A DNA stretch of 10,510 nucleotides from Pigoraptor vietnamica (lineage: Eukaryota > Opisthokonta > Filasterea), in NCBI GenBank assembly GCA_943704525.1, contig CALSCQ010001714.1:1-10510 (forward strand). The letters are read 5' to 3'. The notes under the pieces are model-generated. The model searched no databases. It was given only the letters and a program-made list of their open reading frames with translations, and was not told the origin of the DNA. Positions within the stretch are counted from its first letter, which is position 1, and each line of letters starts with the position of its first letter. Shown piece after piece: positions 1-8,033 of the stretch. A program made the translations under genes and the position numbers.

Positions 1-115
1 AAAACCGCGAACCGGAAGCCGGGCGTGCCCGGGCGAACCAGCGATCTGACGGCCGGCAAGCCGAGCCTGCACCGCAGCTGGTCACTAAAGAAGAGCGCGG
101 ACATCATTTGCAGCT
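1..115. repeat. Exact direct repeat, left copy (possible circle junction)
   Basis: These 115 bases are identical, in the same orientation, to 10396-10510. No mismatch was found when the two copies were read against each other. Because the right copy runs to the last base, the true repeat may be longer than 115 bp. The simplest readings are the end overlap of a 10,395-bp circular contig, or two copies of a repeat bounding the unit. An open frame on the plus strand and the 3' end of the caspase-like gene on the minus strand both run through this segment, so it is not simple satellite DNA. Confidence 0.97.
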
Positions 116-189
116 TTCTGAACCGTAGTTGCTTCGAAGTCGATGCCGGTATACTCGGTACGACCTGTCTCAGCTCCCGTCGAGCTTGA
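1..189 (+). CDS. Tail of the junction-spanning open frame (partial, no start in this copy)
   Basis: Frame 1 is open from base 1 to TGA at 187-189, 62 residues, rich in Lys, Arg and Ser. It is the in-register continuation of the frame starting at 9928 if the two window ends are joined. It overlaps positions 85-189 of the minus-strand caspase-like exon in antisense. It carries no recognisable motif and is listed only so that the two halves can be read together. Confidence 0.2.
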   Translation, partial: KTANRKPGVPGRTSDLTAGKPSLHRSWSLKKSADIICSFLNRSCFEVDAGILGTTCLSSRRA

Positions 190-880
190 GTACGCGGCCG
201 AGTAGCAGGCACACAGCATCAAGTGGCTCGAACACGTCTCGGGTGTGCATTCGTTGATGACATCCATGAGCTCATCCCGAGAAGTTGTCGCGGTCCCGGG
301 TGTCCAGGAAGCTGCGGGAAATAGCTGAAGCAGCCCACTGCCGTGGATGGGAACCGTGTCAGGGAATGCAACTCAAGTTCGCCGGTTATCACAGCACAAG
401 TCAGCCGCAACGACATCAGTGACACTGATATTGAACTGCTGGATTGGATGGCGAATGTCGCGCCGGCCATACGGCATTGACAGACATTGAGCGGGACTAA
501 CTGCCTCTGTCAGCCGACACCCGGTCCGAGAGCGACTGAGATGGCACTGACCGGCATCACACTGGGCACTGCAACATAATCCCTCGTCTGCCAGCGCGGA
601 CTCACCTGCTGGGTTCAGCGCCGTGCGCGATGACAATGACCGTAAAGCCGCTTGCCCTTCTGATTGCATCGGCATTTGCGTTCACAAATTGCTGCAACGC
701 TTCTCTCCAATCGTCTTGGGTGGCGCATGGCGGCAGCATCACTGTTGCCGGCGGCCACACAACAAGGCCGCGAATCTGGGCGGCGCTCATCACTGCGGCC
801 TCGATCGGTTGGACGTTTACGTCCGTGACAATATTGTGGAGAAAAATCGGCTTCGTTGTGAGGCAGCTATAAGGTGCCAT
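85..880 (-). CDS. Caspase-like (C14-type) cysteine peptidase, two-exon model
   Basis: Model: exon 880-606, intron 605-338, exon 337-85, giving 175 residues. The start ATG sits in a good context (gggaaaATGG). The donor is a full consensus CAG|GTGAGT. The acceptor is ggcag, with ctgac and a pyrimidine-containing stretch upstream. Both ends share phase 2, so the frame is kept. Seen in the protein: a helical stretch with DDWREALQQF at 56-65, a hydrophobic strand FTVIVIAHG at 79-87, DELMDVINE at 113-121, then HLMLCACYSAA at 130-140. His86 and Cys136 stand 50 residues apart. This is the order and approximate spacing of the catalytic His-Gly and Cys in caspase-fold peptidases. No p10-like subunit follows; only about 39 residues remain. 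Upstream exons may exist. The last 105 bases overlap an opposite-strand open frame, and a signal-peptide-like frame lies antisense to exon 1 (630-872), so the strand is not certain. The function, possibly regulated proteolysis or cell death, is inferred from fold pattern only. Confidence 0.5.
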
Positions 881-1171
881 TTTCCCGTGCGTGTGGTGCA
901 CTGGGGCCGGGGCCGTCGGCTGATCCTGTTTTCGTCGGCGTGGCGTTTAAATGTGCTTGCCCAGCCGATGCCGACTGACGGCCGACACAGCAACAGCAAT
1001 TAGTCAACCTCAGCCTGCGGGCGGTTTGGCCCGATGTTTGGCCAATGTTTGCGCCGTCCCACCCCCGCTTGGGATCAGGGCCGGATTATCCCAAGCCCAC
1101 TCAGTCGGCCGTCACGTGCTTCGAGTATTTGCCGGATAACTCAATGTCGGGACAGTCCGGCGCATCCGGCG

Positions 1172-1197
1172 CAGGGGTACTCACGTGAGTACCCCTG
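1172..1197. repeat. 26-bp perfect palindrome centred on CACGTG
   Basis: The 13-base left arm CAGGGGTACTCAC is followed at once by its exact reverse complement, with no spacer. The centre is CACGTG, an E-box/G-box core bound by bHLH factors in many eukaryotes. Each strand also contains GTGAGT, a strong splice donor word, at the same place. It could be a symmetric protein-binding site or a cruciform. The minus-strand copy of GTGAGT directly follows a possible exon, so overlap with a splice site is another explanation for part of the symmetry. Confidence 0.85.
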
Positions 1198-1853
1198 GTC
1201 CGGCGGCGACTGACTGCGCGGCGCCGCCGGCCCACCGCCAGCTGCGTCTGAACCTGACTTCGGGTGGGCACAGCTCAGTGTTTGGCACGACCAGCATGGC
1301 GGCAGGTGGTGTAGTTGCATACAGCATCCAAACGTTGGCGCCGGCGAGGCCCGGCAGCCGGCCGAGTCCAGCGTGCACTCGGATCTGAATGGTGCCGCCT
1401 GGCCAGTCAGATGGCTGAGTGGCCAAACGTCAGGCACTGCGCTGGCTGGGCCAGTCCTGGACAGCCGGCTGAGTTGGTGGCCCGGGCGCCGGCGCTGTCC
1501 AACGGGCTGCACAGTCGGGCGGCAGTTGTGGCACTGACTGGCTCAGGATTAAACTGGACCGGTTTCCAGCGCCCGGCGAGAATATCCGTTCACTTATTGC
1601 CGATCTGATGGTACTGTGGCTGATAATGAACCAGTGGTCGGCGGCTGGGGCCGGCAGAATGGATCAGCTAGTTCACACTGACAGATCAGTGGCCAGCTGA
1701 CTTGCACCCGGCCGGCGCCTGGCTGGCAGTCACTGACTGAGTCGGTATATTTGACTGGCCGCCCGAGTCAGTGGCAGCTGCTGGCCTCCGCTCCCAGTGT
1801 GCAGCACGGGCCGCCTGCCGTGGTTGTGGCCATGACATCGGCACACAGTCTGA

Positions 1854-2192
1854 CAGGTTGATCACAGTGGCGTCGGTACAGCCGGCTTTCAGTGCTGCCG
1901 TGTCGCCACTGGCGCTGGTGGTTTGATGGTGTATCCGGAGTGTCACTTTCTGCAGACATCGATTCAGTCAGCATTCGCCGGCATCTTCATGGCAGATCGA
2001 GCCATGTTTGCCACGCACCCAATCCTGGCGGCCGTGCCGTGCTGGGTAGGCAATGCGATGCCGATTTTACCCCATCAGTTCTTTGGGAGCACAGAGGACG
2101 GTGGTCTTCCGGCCGGCCGAAGCTCTTTTGGTTACCATTGTCTGCCTCAGGAGACACAATTATCGAATCTTACCAACCGGTTAGCAAATTGA
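1854..2192 (+). CDS. Uncertain open frame or exon of unknown function
   Basis: The frame is open from just after TGA at 1851-1853 to TGA at 2190-2192, about 112 codons, with an internal ATG at 1926. A possible splice acceptor (ctgacag) ends at 1856. The translation has hydrophobic patches such as SAFAGIFMADRAMFATHPIL and no motif that I recognise. Antisense frames on the minus strand look equally plausible. The base composition makes open frames of this size only mildly unusual. It is listed as a candidate exon, not a gene call. Confidence 0.15.
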   Translation, partial: QVDHSGVGTAGFQCCRVATGAGGLMVYPECHFLQTSIQSAFAGIFMADRAMFATHPILAAVPCWVGNAMPILPHQFFGSTEDGGLPAGRSSFGYHCLPQETQLSNLTNRLAN

Positions 2193-2294
2193 CGGTCATT
2201 TCAATCTTCAAACTCAAAGTATAGAGCTGGCGTTACGCCAAAACTCATTGCACGTAAAAGCTTATTCATTCCGTTAACTGAAACTTTGTGCACG

Positions 2295-4199
2295 TTAGCG
2301 CGTTCCTTCCCCGTGTCGCCCACTGCCTTCTGCAAAGCGTTTCGCACCGGCAACCGTTTCCCACGTGAGCGCCGATTTGCCAATCTCAAACTCCGCACGG
2401 AGTGCCTCCGTGAGCGTGGGGGGTCCGAAGGCATCTGCGCACGTGCCATTGTCAATTGGCCCTGCCATTGTAGACACCTTCTTCTCCCCACTCACTCTCA
2501 AGTGCCGATTTTCGGTCGCCGCGCATGCACAGTTGCGGAAATTCGGCAATTTTACGCGCAATTGCCTCGGCTTCGTCGCGAGACTTTCCTTTCGGCACGA
2601 GTCGGTTCGCTGATGGCGGCATGCTAGGGGTCAGTTGTATGACAACACACGTGCGCGCGCGCGCACTTATACACAAGGCACACCGCACTTTGCACCCACC
2701 GAGTCCCATAGCGTGCGCCTCGGTCGCACTACAGGCGCGCCCCGTGAGAATGAGGTCCATGGCACGGCTGAGCCCAATGAGCCGCGGCAAGCGAATGGTG
2801 CCTCCGTCGATGAGAGGCACACCAAAACGCCGGCAAAACACGCCAAACACGGCGTCTTCCTCCGCCACTCGCATGTCGCACCACAGCGCAAGCTCAAGGC
2901 CGCCGGCGACGGCGTATCCGGACACAGCGGCGATGACGGGCTGCGTGGAGTGTGCGTGTGATGTCGGGTCAGAATAAATCATAGACAGTTCGCCAACGAG
3001 TGCGCGTGAGAGAGCGCCCCCAGTCTGGCGATGTCCGCACACAGTTATGCCGGTTCGTATAAAGTGCGAGAGAGAAGCAGTCGACGCATGAAGCTGCGTC
3101 CCAAGTGTGTGAATGGCGCAGAGACGAAGGAAGTGCACAACAAAGAAAAAAGGGAGATTAAAATCATAGACGTGTGTCCATTGACTCCACTAGAAAAACG
3201 AGAAAGGGAGAAGAGCGTCACGCGCGGCGTCAGTGTCCGCGTGCGTACCTTGCTCAGCTGCATGCGCGTGGGGCCGAGGGGTCCGTCGCCGTCGCTCTCC
3301 AGTCGATTGATCTTGTCCGCCGCGTGTGCGACGGCCTTCAGGTCGGCGCCCGCGCAGAACGTGCCTCCCTCGCCTGTCGCACACACAGGGAGTGTGAGTG
3401 TGTCAGCGTGTGACCAACAGAGTCCGAGAGTGTCTGTGAGCGCGTGCATGTGATAGCGAGAAACAATTTGAGTGTGTGTGCTTGGGAAGCGTTGGGATAG
3501 CAAGAGAGCGCGCATGAGGGGGCATGGCTATCGGTGAAAACATTCGACACAGGCAATTCGCACGCACGCAAGGTGCCGCGGGATAAGCACAGGCGCGTTA
3601 ATCACAATCCACACACACCCCACAGCACGGCGACGGAGAGCGTGTCGTCGGCATCGAATTTACGGAAGGCGTCCGCAAGGCCCTGCGCTGTCGGTCTGCG
3701 AAGCCCACACGTGAGCAAGAGTCAAGAGGGGCTCGCTCGAGTGCACACCTGCCAACACGAAGCACGATCAGAGTGACGCGCCGCGAGTCACGAGGGGTTC
3801 GCACACACACGAACACGCAAGCACGTTCAGAGTGACTCACACAAATAGAGTAAACGGCGCTCACGCGGACACACATGCACACACCGGTCGATGGCATTCT
3901 TCGCGTGGGGTCTGCTGAGTATCACGGTCGCAATGGGACCGTTTGTCTCGACGCGCACGGCGGGAGTGCCGTCGTCATTCGTGGCGTACACAGCGGCATG
4001 CGCAGCAGACGATGGGGTCGTGTGCACGCGCCTCGCACAGTAGGACGCGCGCGGTCCACCGCTTGTTGCCTAAGCGAACAGTAATCGCAGAAGGATTCAA
4101 CACAATTCCATTGCGCCTGTGATTGCAATGTCGTGATGTGCAGCCTCTCACCGCAATGTGTCCCAATATGCGTTGAATGCGCCTGGCGGTCGCGGCCAT
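2295..4199 (-). CDS. Crotonase-superfamily enoyl-CoA hydratase/isomerase, probably mitochondrial; seven exons
   Basis: Exons: 4199-4152, 4069-3885, 3695-3619, 3373-3249, 2940-2700, 2609-2496 and 2461-2295. They total 957 nt and encode 318 residues. Every junction is GT-AG and keeps phase. The N-terminus (MAATARRIQRILGHIA, then Arg- and Ser-rich sequence to about residue 40) is Arg-rich with no acidic residue, as in mitochondrial presequences. The crotonase domain (ECH_1 family) follows from about residue 52: ILSRPHAKNAIDR, oxyanion-hole block FCAGADLK at 109-116, GYAVAGGLELALWCD at 153-167, and C-terminal AKRFAEGSGRHGE. Glu161 aligns with the first catalytic Glu of enoyl-CoA hydratase (rat Glu144). 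The second (Glu164) aligns with Cys181 in FGVFCRRFGVPLIDGGT, a variant I recall from a large group of bacterial-type crotonases. The substrate therefore cannot be assigned. An in-frame ATG 36 codons upstream (4307) is possible, but 4199 has the better context and leader. It is divergent from the DDIAS-like gene. Confidence 0.93.
2462..2495 (-). other. 34-nt spliceosomal intron (crotonase intron 6)
   Basis: This intron runs GTGAGTGGGG to ATGGCAG and separates codon position 1 (A of Arg) from GG in the next exon. Removing it joins KSALE to RPIDNGTCADAF and then to the conserved C-terminal helix and RFAEGSGRHGE. Reading through it instead gives a stop codon a few residues later. The other introns of this gene are about 82, 189, 245, 308 and 90 nt. 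CTACAAT, 11 nt before the end, could serve as the branch site. Confidence 0.85.
2651..2666. repeat. 16-bp alternating GC palindrome, Z-DNA-type
   Basis: GTGCGCGCGCGCGCAC is a perfect self-complementary run of alternating purine and pyrimidine. It lies inside intron 5 of the crotonase gene (2699-2610). Such runs readily adopt left-handed or cruciform structure. No specific role is implied. Confidence 0.8.
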
Positions 4200-4495
4200 G
4201 GCTGTAGAGAGGGTGTGCGCGACGTGTGTGTGAGACACGTCTGTGTTTGCGTGTGTGCAGTTTACAGCATAGAGGTGCTGAGGCAAACCGGACGGCGCAG
4301 GTAACATCGCCAATTCAAATTTGAAAATTTTGTGGAGGTGCTTCCCACCTCACAGCTACATCAACGACAATTTGCTCTTCATGCTCAGCCGCCTCTAGCC
4401 CCGTATCCCCCTCGGTCTTGCTCTCTATGCGCTGACGTAGCGAAACAGACAGCAGCATAAGGGAAAGTTCGCGTCTTTTGACTCATCTCTTAACG
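4200..4495. promoter_or_regulatory. Divergent promoter region between the crotonase and DDIAS-like genes
   Basis: These 296 bases separate two divergent start codons (4199 minus, 4496 plus), so the region must hold both 5' leaders and probably a shared promoter. An AT-rich island at 4311-4332 stands out in GC-rich surroundings and contains the palindrome TTCAAATTTGAA at 4314-4325. Each half matches TTYRAA, the CHR element bound by LIN54/MuvB complexes in animals. The crotonase-proximal side has short TG-rich runs (4202-4258). The DDIAS-proximal side (4331-4495) is moderately pyrimidine-rich, with no clear TATA box. Promoter function is inferred from gene orientation. Confidence 0.6.
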
Positions 4496-5617
4496 ATGAA
4501 TTCGCATCGGGACGGGTTTGGACGCACCCTCGGTACCGTTGTCAACGTCCGCGGGAGCGTTTACTATTTTGCCTGCAGAGAATGTCACAAGAAGTTTGAA
4601 GCAAAGGTGTGTTTACTTGGCGACATGTGCTGCTGTCGTGTGTGTGTGTGTGTCTGTGTCTGTGTCTGTGTCTGTGTGTGTGTGTGTGTGTGTGCGTGCG
4701 TGCGTGTGCGTGCATGTATATGCTCTGTTCGTGTCTCATGCATCCTTCTCCCTGTCCCCAGTCGCTTCGTCAGTCGGACGGCCGCGTCGTGCGCTGCGAG
4801 GGGTGTGGTAACTTGGTCACTGTCGCAAACGGCGAGTGGCGGTATCGGCTGTGCCTCTCAGTCACCGATGGCAGGGGCTCTGGCGACGGTACGCGGCTCC
4901 GTTGGGACGCATACACACGCACGTGCAGTCGCTTTGCGTGCATGCACCTCAACCGAACACGCGCACACAAACGCGGACGAACACGACGCACACCTCTCTA
5001 ACACTGACCCACACTGCGTGGCGAGGCGGTCTAATCCCCACTGCAATCTGCGCAGTCGTTCTGTTTGGGGAAACTGCAGACGCGCTCTTCGGGTGCACCG
5101 CGAGCAAACTTCACGCCGTGCTGTGCGGACGCTCCCCCTTCGACGCCGACCTTGTCCACGCCTTCCCTCTCGCACGCGCCGCGAGGGTGCTGCGGGACGC
5201 CGTGTCCGACGCCCTGTTGGGCCGCGAATTCGCCTTTCGGTTCGCCGACAACTCGCAAGCGGAGAGGAACTATTTTGGCAGCGCGACTCATGGTCCCGGG
5301 GTGGGCATTGGCGCACACGACGAGGGTTCGCGCGTCGCAGAAGTTCGTGTGTGCGCGGCCGCGCAGGCGCAGAGAGGGAGGAGACTAGGCGCCGGTCGGC
5401 CGAGAGCGGCGGTTTCTGCGCCGAAGTCGGAAAGAGAGAGGGAGAGGGTGTGCGTGTCGATAAGCGCCGTGGATGGGGAACACGGAATGCGCACGATTGC
5501 GGACCGCTTGCGAGATGCGGGACTCGAATGGTGTGTGTTGCGCAAATGCGTGCAATTCTTATTGGGGAGCATGCTTGATGTGCATGTGAGTCTGCGTCCA
5601 TGTTTGCGTCTGCGTGC

Positions 5618-5648
<31 letters not shown>

Positions 5649-7297
5649 CCGACGTGTACTTGTGTGTACGAGCGCTTCAGCACCACGACATTATTCAATT
5701 GACCCTCTCGTTTTCTCGCAGGCATGACCGCAGCAACTCGCAGGCACCCAACGTCATCCCTGTCCCGCTCTTTGACGGCGACGCACACGCACAACTGCCC
5801 GTCGAGCGCACGAACGACGTCGACATGAGCGTATCTGAGGACATTGTGCGCATGCTTGCAATCATGAACAGCTCGCAATCCGTTTCCGCTGCGGCGAATT
5901 CGTCCCCTTCTGCAAGCGAGAGTGTGCAATCCATCGATGGGAATGACACGTCCGCACACAGCGCGACATCCGCCACAGAATGTGGGGCTGTTTCTGCGTC
6001 GACAGCACTGCCGGCTTCGAGCTCCCCGCTCCGAGACAGCGAGACTTCCCTCGACGCTGCGCCCGTATCGGCGCACACCGAATCGCCCGCGCACGTTGTT
6101 CAAACGAACCGCGGGGCGCGGCGGCCTGCATCGTCCCCGCTGACGCCACTATGGGCTGCGGTCGGCGGCATGCCCTATCCGCGGCGTCGCACTCTCTTGT
6201 GCGGCGATGCGTCCGTGTGCACGCTGGGCAACGACACGCAGAGCAGCAGGGCGTGGGGCGACACGACCGCGTACGTGGGCGAAAGGCTCACGGACGTGCT
6301 GTGCATTCTGGACGACTCGCACGCAACCTGTGAGAGTGCGCCCATGACTACAGAGAGCTCGGGTGCCGACGGCGGATCGCCAATGGCTGCGAGTGGGCAC
6401 GCGATGTCATTCGGCGACGAGGTTTGTGCAATGGGCTGCGCAATGGCCTGTGAAGACCCGCTGACGCAAGCGCCGGACGACGGCCTCTCGTCGCCCGATT
6501 CGCCGTACGAGCGCGAAAGGGCTGCGGCGCGCGAACGTGAGGACGGAGCGGATGTGTCTGGATTCGGGGCCGTGGATGACCTCGCCGCGATGCTCGACGA
6601 CAGCGCCCTGTTGCGCTACGAGTGCGCTGCAGAACAAACGGGCGGCCAAACGGAAAATGCGAGCGACCACGTGACCGGTGCGCAAGTGCCGGACGTACGC
6701 CTGAGCTTCCCTTGGGGCGGGACATCACGTGAGCAACCGGCCTATTCGGCACTGCAACCGCACGACGCATGTGCAGTCGATTCGCCTGATCTCTTTGGCC
6801 CGCGGCAGTGGCCCACAGACAAGGAGAACCGCCCTCCGCCGAGTGGTCGCACGGCTGACAATAGCACGAAGCGCACGACACCGCCGACCCCGTGCGAGGA
6901 TGACGCCGACGGCGCGAACTACGGGCCACAGTCCGTCCCTCTCTTCTCGGCGTGGCGCACGAACAAGGCGCGTCGCGTAGCCATGCCCGGCGAAGAATCG
7001 CTATTGACGACGCGAAAATTGGGCATCCACTCGCTCGGCGACGAAACGCCGAGCCCGCTCGACAGCGAGCGAGCGGACAGGCGCATTGCCCCGTGGACGC
7101 AGCGCTTGGCGCGGCTAAGTCTCGCGCCGTCACCCACAGACGAAGGGTGCGCGCGTGTCGTGGGAGGCCCAATGGAGCTCGGTGCATCGCCGTCGGAAAG
7201 AGTACCAATTAGCCGCGCAAGACAGGGCGCGAGGGCTCGCACGTCCGCATCGGTCCAATTGCGGTTGTGCGACGTGTTTGACGCAGAGAGCACGTAA
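4496..7297 (+). CDS. DDIAS/noxin-like protein: RPA70-C-type zinc-ribbon OB fold plus long disordered tail; four exons
   Basis: Preferred exons: 4496-4606, 4762-4888, 5056-5530 and 5722-7297 (762 residues). Exon 1 gives YFACRECHKKF (Cys27, Cys30). Exon 2 gives VRCEGCGNL (Cys49, Cys52), then EWRYRLCLSVTDG. Exon 3 gives VVLFGETADALFG at 80-92, CTASKLHAVL, LLGREFAFRF and a closing helix. The two CxxC pairs, the YRL-L-V strand and the xFGxxxxxxFG block match the C-terminal OB fold of RPA1 and most closely the N-terminus of DDIAS (noxin), a DNA-damage and anti-apoptosis factor in animals. The tail, from about residue 240, is Ser/Pro/Asp-rich and predicted disordered. It contains DKENRPP (KEN at 605-607, an APC/C degron motif) and several SP/TP sites. 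An alternative last intron is 5586-5743 (donor gtgagt, second acceptor), giving 773 residues. The preferred one uses the first AG after the pyrimidine tract. ssDNA binding is inferred from the fold; the DDIAS assignment is good but by eye. Confidence 0.88.
4637..4718 (+). repeat. TG-rich microsatellite in intron 1 of the DDIAS-like gene
   Basis: This is an interrupted (TG)n/(TGTGTC)n run followed by (TGCG)n within the intron 4607-4761. It follows the donor gtgtgtttac and precedes a pyrimidine-rich acceptor (cttctccctgtccccag). Translating through it produces the Cys-Val repeat proteins seen in several frames, which are not real. Confidence 0.95.
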
Positions 7298-7429
7298 AGA
7301 GGCGAAGAGTCTTTTGCTGACCTTCAAGTTAGTGACAATACAGGTGCCGCTAACCGTCGCAGTTCTCACAAGCCACACAATGCCTCACGCAATATACAGA
7401 ATGCGGACTCGCACAACGCAATGTGGTTC
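7298..7429. other. Convergent 3' intergenic region
   Basis: Only 132 bases separate the stop codon of the DDIAS-like gene (7295-7297) from that of the STRA6-like gene (7432-7430 on the minus strand). I see no AATAAA on either strand. The two transcripts must either end very close together or overlap at their 3' ends. Confidence 0.7.
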
Positions 7430-8002
7430 TCATCCGTCTATTGCGCCCCTGCCCCGCGTGTACATAGTCTGCGAGAGGAGGACGAGAGTGGGGAGGTCGT
7501 GGAAGACGGCGCCGACCGTGTTACTGCCGCGCACGTTCGCGTCTTGCAGGTCGCACCCGGTCATGTCGCAATCCTGGCGTGTGGACGACGTCAGCACGGC
7601 ATGTGCACGCGTCGTTGGAATTCACAGCACAAGAAGTGGGAATCAGGGTATGCCGTTGGCGACTGCGCATCTACCCATAGCATACATGGCGCGAAACGTA
7701 GTGCACGGCGAGTAACGCTACTTGCCTGGAGGTCGGCACCGGCGAGGTTTGCACCGCGGAGTGCCACGTGTCGCAGGTTGGCTCCGCGGAGGGACGCCAC
7801 GCGGAGGTTGACCGCGTTCATGTTGCTCTCTTCCAAGTTGGCACCCTTGAGGATGGCGCCTGCGCACGCATTCGGCATCAGTGGAGTCCATGCCGCCCAG
7901 TTACAAGCGCGCTTTGAATGCACTTTTTGAGTGAGTGCATGTGTATGCATTGTGCGTGAATGCTGGTTGCAACAGTGTGTGTGTGTGCGCGTGCGTGTGT
8001 GT

Positions 8003-8033
<31 letters not shown>

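Larger units (their letters stand above)
881..2294. other. About 1.4 kb without a firm gene; distinct composition and possible unplaced exons
   Basis: This stretch is rich in GCCGGC, CAGTCA, CTGAC and GGCC words and lacks the TG/CA microsatellites of the rest of the window. Possible exons that I could not assemble are: minus 1414-1186, reading PSDWPGG to GPGVLT, ending at an AC|GTGAGT donor and preceded by ccactcag; minus about 1656-1430, reading ADHWFIISHSTIRSAISER; minus 1974-1768, starting MLTESMSAESDTP; and plus 1854-2192. Some may be upstream exons of the caspase-like gene, but the phases I tested did not join cleanly. From about 2160 to 2294 the sequence becomes more AT-rich and serves as the 3' flank of the crotonase gene. 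No repeat family or transposase could be recognised. Confidence 0.4.

Noticed and set aside
630-872. Plus-strand 80-residue frame with a signal-peptide-like start
   Set aside because: It is antisense to exon 1 of the caspase-like model and has no further domain. It is kept in mind as a competing reading but is weaker than the spliced minus-strand frame.
2452-3138. Single 228-residue crotonase frame as an intact short gene
   Set aside because: It reads through three introns and lacks both the N-terminal half of the domain and the correct C-terminus; the seven-exon model restores all conserved blocks.
4478-5578. Long unspliced plus-strand frame of 366 residues with Cys-Val repeats
   Set aside because: It is exon 1 of the DDIAS-like gene read straight through the TG microsatellite intron. 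The conserved second CxxC and OB strands lie in other frames reached only by splicing.
4858-5631. 257-residue Arg-rich minus-strand frame
   Set aside because: It is antisense to exons 2-3 and intron 2 of the DDIAS-like gene. Its composition is typical of shadow frames.
5288-6103. 271-residue minus-strand frame
   Set aside because: It crosses the repeat-rich intron of the DDIAS-like gene in antisense and has His-Ala repeats from TGCGTG units.
6348-7208. 286-residue Arg/His-rich minus-strand frame
   Set aside because: It is antisense to the long tail exon of the DDIAS-like gene. GC-rich coding DNA with few stops on the opposite strand explains it, and it shows no domain pattern.
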